This document shows positions 57,201 to 64,000 of a stretch of DNA of 64,000 bases, piece after piece. The notes below the pieces were generated by a model. The model worked only from the letters and a program-made list of their open reading frames with translations, did not search any database and was not told where the DNA came from. The position numbers and the translations under genes are program-made. The stretch's first letter is position 1. The number at the start of each line of letters is the position of its first letter. The stretch is from assembly GCF_963678635.1 (NCBI RefSeq), contig NC_087063.1, forward strand, positions 22,762,701 through 22,826,700. Reading direction: 5' to 3'. This stretch comes from Symsagittifera roscoffensis. Taxonomy: Eukaryota; Xenacoelomorpha; Acoela; Convolutidae.

Positions 57201-60200
57201 ACTTAAAGTGCGGAAGACCCAAGATCTATAAGGTAACTTATTACATAGGATTTTCCAAGGCCGCCTATGATCAGCTCCAACGTCTACTACTAGCGCTTAA
57301 AGATTTCTGAGTAGGATTACCTCACTAATTGAAACACATCCCCTCTCACTAATTGGAACGCATTATCGGTCGTTTTTGTCTCAAAAACTATGCAATCTGG
57401 CTATTTTGAATTCAACGATACTTTACAAAAAAACTCGCAGGGAAAATATATTTTTGACATTTTATACTTTGTGCGTCAAAATGTTTTAGATGAACTACAA
57501 AACTTCGTTCTAAAAAGGCTAGTCCAAAATCATAATTTTGAATGTGATAAAAATCACACCTTCGGAAGTCGGAAAAAATATTGCTTGTATCAAGGCGAGA
57601 ACATAATTATCCGGCTGACGTTTATCGTGAGTGACGTAACAGATTTTGCTTTGAGTGCTGTTTAAAAAAATATAGTTATAGAAAGTTTAAAAAAACTAAT
57701 AAACTGAACAAAACAGAAAAGAAACTGTTCTCTGAGTTTCTACTGGAAAAAATTATCATCTTAAACTTTTTTTATGTTTTTAGTTGTCACAATTACCTGC
57801 AATGTGCAAGGTGATTTTTCTTCCAGCAGCATTTTTTCTAACTTTTCAAATCAAAGAAATACCTTGGCAAAATTAGGTTAATGTTTTGCTAATTTTCAAG
57901 AGTGTTACGGAACATGTTAGCAAAATAAGACAGTAATGGTTGTTGAAGCTCGAAATTAAACTCCTTCTGATCTTTTTTTAGCAAGTTGAGGCACTATTTT
58001 TTAGCCAAGAAAAAAACTGAGCGAAAATGATGGTATGCCTTAAAATTCATGATATACAAAAGTGATGATAGCCGTTTATTATGGATGAAACAGACGTTTT
58101 CTGCAAAAAAAAACGAACAGCTCGGGCAATGTCCGTTTCCATTATAAGCGCATAATCGTAGTACCCTAGAGCTGAAAAATAACAAGATTGCTTGTAACTC
58201 AAGGCAGAGCCATGGAAGTTCTGACCCCTCCTTAAAGTTCAAGGAAAAGTTTTGTTTTTCAAAAATAAAAACGAATTCAAAATTTAATCAGCATTTCTTT
58301 TGAGAATTTCAAAAAGTTTGAGTTTTTGTAGATGCAAAAAGATTCTGAAAAGAACAAAGTGAGGCAATTTGTATAGCAATTTAATAATAAAGTCAGTAGT
58401 GGAGGTTGGAGCTGATCATAGGAGCCCTGAAAAACGTTGTGCATGAAGATACGATGTGAATTTCAGGCCTTCTTTTGATAATTAATTTTGATATTTTAGA
58501 AAGTTTTGATTAGAAATTATTTTTCCGCTAAACAGTTAGGGCTCATTATCTAATTTGTAAACATCTATTGTTCAAACCTTTCTGAATACCCTTTGTGTCT
58601 CTTTACTTTTTCTAACTTATAGTGCGGAAGACCCAAGATCTATAAGGTAACTTATTACATAGGATTTTCCAAGGCCGCCTATGATCAGCTCCAACGTCTA
58701 CTACTAGCGCTTAAAGATTTCTGAGTAGGATTACCTCACTAATTGAAACACATCCCCTCTCACTAATTGGAACGCATTATCGGTCGTTTTTGTCTCAAAA
58801 ACTATGCAATCTGGCTATTTTGAATTCAACAATACTTTACAAAAAAACTCGCAGGTAAAATATATTTTTGACATTTTATACTTTGTGCGTCAAAATGTTT
58901 TAGATGAACTACAAAACTTCGTTCTAAACAGGCTAGTCCAAAATCATAATTTTGAATGTGAAAAAAATCACACCTTCGAAAGTCGGAAAAAAGATTGCTT
59001 GTATCAAGGCGAGAACATAATTATCCGGCTGACATTTATCGTGAGTGACGTAACAGACTTTGCTTTGAGTGCTGTTTAAAACAATATAGTTATAGAAAGT
59101 TTAAAAAAACTAATAAACTCAACAAAACAGAAAAGAAACTGTTCTCTGAGTTTCTATTGGAAAAAATTATCATCTTAATTTTTTTATGTTTTTAGTTGTC
59201 ACAATAACCTGCAATGTGCAAGGTGATTTTTCTTCCAGCAGCATTTTTTCTAACTTTTCAAATAAAAGAAAAAACCTTGGCAAAATTAGGTTAATGTTTT
59301 GCTAATTTTCTAGAGTGTTATGGAACATGTTGGCAAAATAAGACAGTAATGGTTGTTGAAGCTCGAAATTAAACTCCTTCTGATATTTTTTTAGCAAGTT
59401 GAGGCACAATTTTTTAGCCCAGAAAAAAAACTGAGCGAAAATGATGGTATGCCTTAAAATTCATGATATACAAAAGTGATGATAGCCGTTTATTATGGAT
59501 GAAACAGACGTTTTCTGCAAAAAAAAACGAACAGCTCGGGCGATAATCGTTTCCATTATATGCGCATAATCGTAGTACCCTAGAGCTGAAAAGTAACAAG
59601 ATTGATTGTAACTCAAGGCAGAGCCATGGAAGTTCTGACCCCTCCTTAAAGTTCAAGGAAAAGTTTTGTTTTTCAAAAATAAAAACGAATTCAAAATTTA
59701 ATCAGCATTTCTTTTGAGAATTTCAAAAAGTTTGAGTTTTTGTAGATGCAAAAAGATTCTGAAAAGAACAAAGTGAGGCAATGTGTCTAGCAATTTAATA
59801 ATAAAGTCAGTAGTGGAGGTTGGAGTTGATCATAGGAGCCCTGAAAAACGTTGTGCATGAAGATACGATGTGAATTTCAGGCCTTCTTTTGATAATTAAT
59901 TTTGATATTTTAGAAAGTTTTGATTAAAAATTATTTTTCCGCTAAACAGATAGGGCTCATTATCTAATTTGTAAACATCTATTGTTCAAACCTTTCTGAA
60001 TACCCTTTGTGTCTCTTTATTTTTTCTAACTTATTATGCGGAAGACCCAAGATCTATAAGGTAACTTATTACATAGGATTTTCCAAGGCCGCCTATGATC
60101 AGCTCCAACGTCTACTACTAGCGCTTAAAGATTTCTGAGTAGGATTACCTCACTAATTGAAACACATCCCCTCTCACTAATTGGAACGCATTATCGGTCG

Positions 60201-62167
60201 TTTTTGTCTCAAAAACTATGCAATCTGGCTATTTTGAATTCAACAATACTTTACAAAAAAACTCGCAGGGAAAATATATTTTTGAAATTTTGTACTTTGT
60301 GCTTCAAAATGTTTTAGATGAACTACAAAACTTCGTTCTAAACAGGCTAGTCCAAAATCAAAATTTTGAATGTGAAAAAAATCACACCTTCGAAAGTCGG
60401 AAAAAAGATTGCTTGTATCAAGGCGAGAACATAATTATCCGGCTGACATTTATCGTGAGTGACGTAACAGACTTTGCTTTGAGTGCTGTTTAAAAAAATA
60501 TAGTTATAGAAAGTTTAAAAAAACTAATAAACTCAACAAAACAGAAAAGAAACTGTTCTCTGAGTTTCTATTGGAAAAAATTATCATCTTAATTTTTTTA
60601 TGTTTTTAGTTGTCACAATTACCTGCAATGTGCAAGGTGATTTTTCTTCCAGCAGCATTTTTTCTAACTTTTCAAATAAAAGAAAAAACCTTGGCAAAAT
60701 TAGGTTAATGTTTTGCTAATTTTCAAGAGTGTTACGGAACATGTTAGCAAAATTAGACAGTAATGGTTGTTGAAGCTCGAAATTAAACTCCTTCTGATCG
60801 TTTTTTAGCAAGTTGAGGCACAATTTTGTAGCCCAGAAAAAAAACTGAGCAAAGATGATGGTATGCATTAAAATTCATGATATACAAAAATGATGATAGC
60901 CGTTTATTATGGATGAAACAGACGTTTTCTGCAAAAAAAAACGAACAGCTCGGGCAATGTCCGTTTCTATTATAAGCTCATAATCTTCGTACCCTAGAGC
61001 TGAAAAGTAAGAAGATTGCTTGTAACTCAAGGCAGAGCCATGGAAGTTCTGACCCTTCCTTAAGGTTCAAGGAAAAGTTTTGTTTTTCAAAAATAAAAAC
61101 GAATTCAAAATTAAATCTGCTTTTTTTTGAGAATTTCAAAAAGTTTGAGTTTTTTTAGATGCAAAAAGACTCTGAAAAGAACAAAGTTAGGCAATCTGTC
61201 TAGCAATTTAATAATAACGTCAGTAGTGGAGGTTAGAGCTGATCATAGGGGCCCTGAAAAACGTTGTGCATGAAGATAAGATGTGAATTTCCGGCCTTCT
61301 TTTGATAATTAATTTTGATATTTTAGAAAGTTTTGATTAGAAATTATTGTTCCGCTAAACAGTTCGGGTTCATTATCTAATTTGTAAACATTTATTGTTT
61401 AAACCTTTCTGAATACCCTTTGTGTCTCTTTACTTTTTCTAACTTAAAGTGCGGAAGACCCAAAATCTATAAGGTAACTTATTACATAGGATTTTCCAAG
61501 GCCGCCTATGATCAGCTCCAACGTCTACTACTAGCGCTTAAAAATTTCTGAGTAGGATTACCTCACTAATTGAAACGCATCCCCTCTCACTAATTGGAAC
61601 GCATTATCGGTCGTTTTTGTCTCAAAAACTATGCAATCTGGCTATTTTGAATTCAACAATACTTTACAAAAAACTCGCAGGGAAAATATATTTTTGACTT
61701 TTATACTTTGTGCGTCAAATTGTTTTAGATGAACTACAAAACTTCGTTTTAAACAGGCTAGTCCAAAATCATAATTTTGAATGTGAAAAAAATCACACCT
61801 TCGAAAGTCGGAAAAAAGATTGCTTGTATCAAGGCGACAACATAATTATCCGGCTGACATTTATCGTAAGTGACGTAACAGACTTTGCTTTGAGTGCTGT
61901 TTAAAAAATATAGTTATAGAAAATTTAAAAAAACTAATAAACTCAACAAAACAGAAAACAATTTGTTTTCTGAGTTTCTATTGGAAAAAATTATCATCTT
62001 AAAATTTTTATGTTTTTAGTTGTCACAATTACCTGCAATGTGCAAGGTGATTTTTCTTCCAGCAGCATTTTTTCTAACTTTTCAAATCAAAGAAAAACCT
62101 TGGCAAAATTAGCTTAATGTTTTGCTAATTTTCAAGAGTGTTACGGAACATGTTAGCAAAATTAGAC
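37307..62167 (+). repeat. Main satellite array, 18 units of about 1.4 kb
   Basis: Units begin (taatggttg) at 37309, 38722, 40098, 41513, 42889, 44299, 45676, 47089, 48502, 49916, 51328, 52740, 54116, 55530, 56518, 57934, 59348 and 60760. Spacing is 1407-1416 for long and 1376-1377 for short units, which lack about 36 bp between two atg copies near the tagatg(tgtctagc) site. Units from 37309 to 44299 alternate long and short; 45676-51328 are all long, and three of them are almost identical. The unit at 55530 is only 988 bp. The minus-strand (80-120 codons) and plus-strand (64-91 codons) frames recurring in each unit match no family I know and break in several units. The array ends at ttagac, 62167. 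Confidence 0.95.
55530..56517 (+). repeat. Satellite unit with an internal deletion of about 390-425 bp
   Basis: The sequence passes from attacctcact directly to gttttctgagtttc near 56310, skipping the region with the plus-strand open frame. The join falls on a shared act, suggesting microhomology-based or replication-slip deletion. Confidence 0.85.
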
Positions 62168-64000
62168 TGTTGTTTTGATAGTTTTAAGAGTTTTTGATAT
62201 CTTTTGTTACAATTGTTCATATTTAGGACACTCATGAAGCTTTTCTCTGGATTTGTACCAAATACGGCGATTTTCGGTTAGATTTTGCTCCTTCCTCACT
62301 TGCTGAATAATTTTTGATACAGTGGGACGAGCACAGCCCCTTTTGTTTGAAAAACTCTATGCCATCCTCCGACCGAAAAATTGGTTTATTGATTTCCAAT
62401 TATATGGATGAATTGATTTCCAATAAAATAGCTGGTTTGAAATCTGGACTTCTTCGTAGAGTTTAACGTATATACTCCTACGTTATTTAAAATAATCGTT
62501 AAATGACCGGAGCTGCTCATTCTCAGTTGTGACGTAGAGAGCTCCTAGTGCCGACTCCAAGTAGCGTTCAGAAATGAGAGCAAAAGCAAAAAAGGATTTT
62601 CCTCTCTCATGTCTTTTTCTCTTCTGTATTAAACCACCAGTCCTAATTCTTGAGTTTCTGTATTTTTTGCAAATTGGCCTACGCAAAACCAAAAAAGCAT
62701 CCTTTCACACACGTTGTGAGGAGTTCCGACTTGAAAGCAAAATTGCTGCTTTTTCGAAATCATTAACAACTTTTGCTGGCTCCTATAGTGGATTGCACCC
62801 TAATTGCTTGTTGGTTGTTGTAGAGTTTTTTGTTGTAATAGGAAGTAAACAACCGGGAGGGAGCTGTTGTTTTTATTAGTAACTACAGCATATAATTGAT
62901 AAAACAAGGATGGAAAACTTTTAAATGTGCCATCAGCGGGCCAAGTAATGAAACTCACTAAAATGTCCACGTTTGTCTCAGTGGTGAACAAAATAAGTCA
63001 GTCGCAATCCCCCGGCCCCGAGTCATGAGCCAAGAAGCTCTCTCCCCTTAGAGCTGCTTAAAGTTCCATGGGAAATGCATTGTCCCCCATGGTCTCTGGC
63101 TCTTGCGCTCTTGCAACCGACATAAGATTGATCACAATTGCTGCACACTCTACCAAAACAAGGCTCGTTACGTTTTAATAAATAGATTGAGGTTATTCCT
63201 GTATCTTTTGCGCTCGTTCCCGTTTTTGTTGCATGTCAATAAAACATTTTGGAGTGTTTATATTTTGCACCCCAAGAGGTGTTTCAAACAGTAGGGACGG
63301 ATTCTCGAAACTGTTTTTCAATGTTTGCATACATTCTTCACAATTTTTAATTGCTATGCAAGTGAACGTCATGCTTTTTACCTTTTTTGAACCAAAATTG
63401 TTGACATTTCAAATTGAAAAAATGCCAAAAAGTTCAGACACCTATAGAGATTGTACTTTTCAACTTCTCGTTCTGAGGCAACACGTATTGTAAGTGATCC
63501 AAATTTTTCTCCACGAAAAAACTATCACGTGGGAATACTTGTGATTTACAAGGTATTTTTGAGCTTCTCCGAAATGTTAATCCCCTTTTTATCTAAATCG
63601 AACTTCTTTGAATTTTTTTAATCTTCAAATGTCAAGATTCATTATTCGCGCTGACTTGTAGTGAAATGCAACATTATTTGAATGAGTGTTAACATGTTTA
63701 GAAACCAAGCCAAAATGATGATTTACCAATTGATACAGTCAAGATTTTGGACTCAAATCATATCTTCCCCCAAAAACAGTTGTGAATTAAGTATAAAATT
63801 AAAGAATATTTCGTGGGGGATTACTGTCTTAGCGTTTTGCGAGTCGACGTAATTGCCATTTTACACGAGTACTCTTTTTTGCGAATTGTCTTTTCTTGTG
63901 ATTTGTCTTGTTACGTGATTGCATCATACCGCATTTAAGAACAATTTATCACTAATTCGATCTATCTCCAGTGAACTCCTCAACTTTACTTTGAAAACTA
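62168..64000. other. Unassigned DNA right of the satellite
   Basis: AT-rich apart from a GC-richer patch at 63001-63125. Several short open frames (for example 62574-62879, 63233-63493) overlap on both strands without recognisable domains. I saw no tRNA, TIR or satellite sequence. It may include introns of a gene outside the window, but nothing supports that directly. Confidence 0.4.

Noticed and set aside
1-62167. CRISPR-like arrays
   Set aside because: The tandem repeats have units of 428 bp and 1.4 kb without spacers, and the DNA is eukaryotic.
37288-62192. Recurring 64-120 codon frames on both strands of every satellite unit
   Set aside because: They overlap one another, resemble no family, and differ or break between units. 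Their conservation follows from satellite homogenisation, not from selection on protein.
63001-63125. GC-richer patch as a tRNA or SINE head
   Set aside because: No A-box/B-box pair or cloverleaf could be recognised.

Overview
The window is nuclear DNA of a metazoan, most likely an arthropod or a related invertebrate. The evidence is a Polinton/Maverick giant transposon with GT-AG introns in its polymerase gene, TCAGT-type initiator motifs, a spliced GT61 glycosyltransferase gene, decayed LINE reverse transcriptases and long satellite arrays. No sequence here fixes the species. The DNA is AT-rich, and no rRNA, tRNA or CRISPR was seen.

Layout. 1-1284: three copies of a 428-bp satellite, then a 200-base N gap (1285-1484). 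1686-19944: one 18.26-kb Polinton between terminal inverted repeats of about 236 bp, flanked by TAGGT on both sides. 19945-26077: AT-rich DNA with a GC-rich repeat patch, a 738-bp TA-flanked MITE and a hAT-like MITE. 26078-27919: a glycosyltransferase gene on the minus strand. 28886-32700: a hAT-like fragment, a perfect-looking snapback hairpin and dead LINE fragments. 31828-39279: an apparently exact 3726-bp tandem duplication. 33581-62167: a satellite with a unit of about 1.4 kb, existing as a short form (1376) and a long form (1413). 62168-64000: unassigned DNA.

The Polinton. On the minus strand, from right to left, it carries two unknown proteins, a DEDD-exonuclease-like protein, a small PC4-like protein, a short membrane protein, the packaging ATPase, a small helical protein, a conserved unknown, the integrase, the minor capsid protein, a basic core-like protein, the major capsid protein, the cysteine protease and, at the far left, protein-primed DNA polymerase B (two introns). 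Replication (PolB), integration (INT), packaging (ATPase), maturation (protease) and shell (two capsid proteins) are all represented. PolB, INT and the ATPase each carry an in-frame stop, and PolB also has a frameshift, so this copy looks recently inactivated, whereas the capsid, protease and accessory genes are open.

Between PolB and the protease lies a 3.7-kb cassette bounded by inverted copies of a GC-rich sequence of about 110 bp. It holds three genes in divergent orientation: an unknown nuclear-type protein, a PC4-like protein and a protein with an HxH motif reminiscent of rolling-circle (HUH) nucleases. This cassette is the best candidate for something undescribed in the window.
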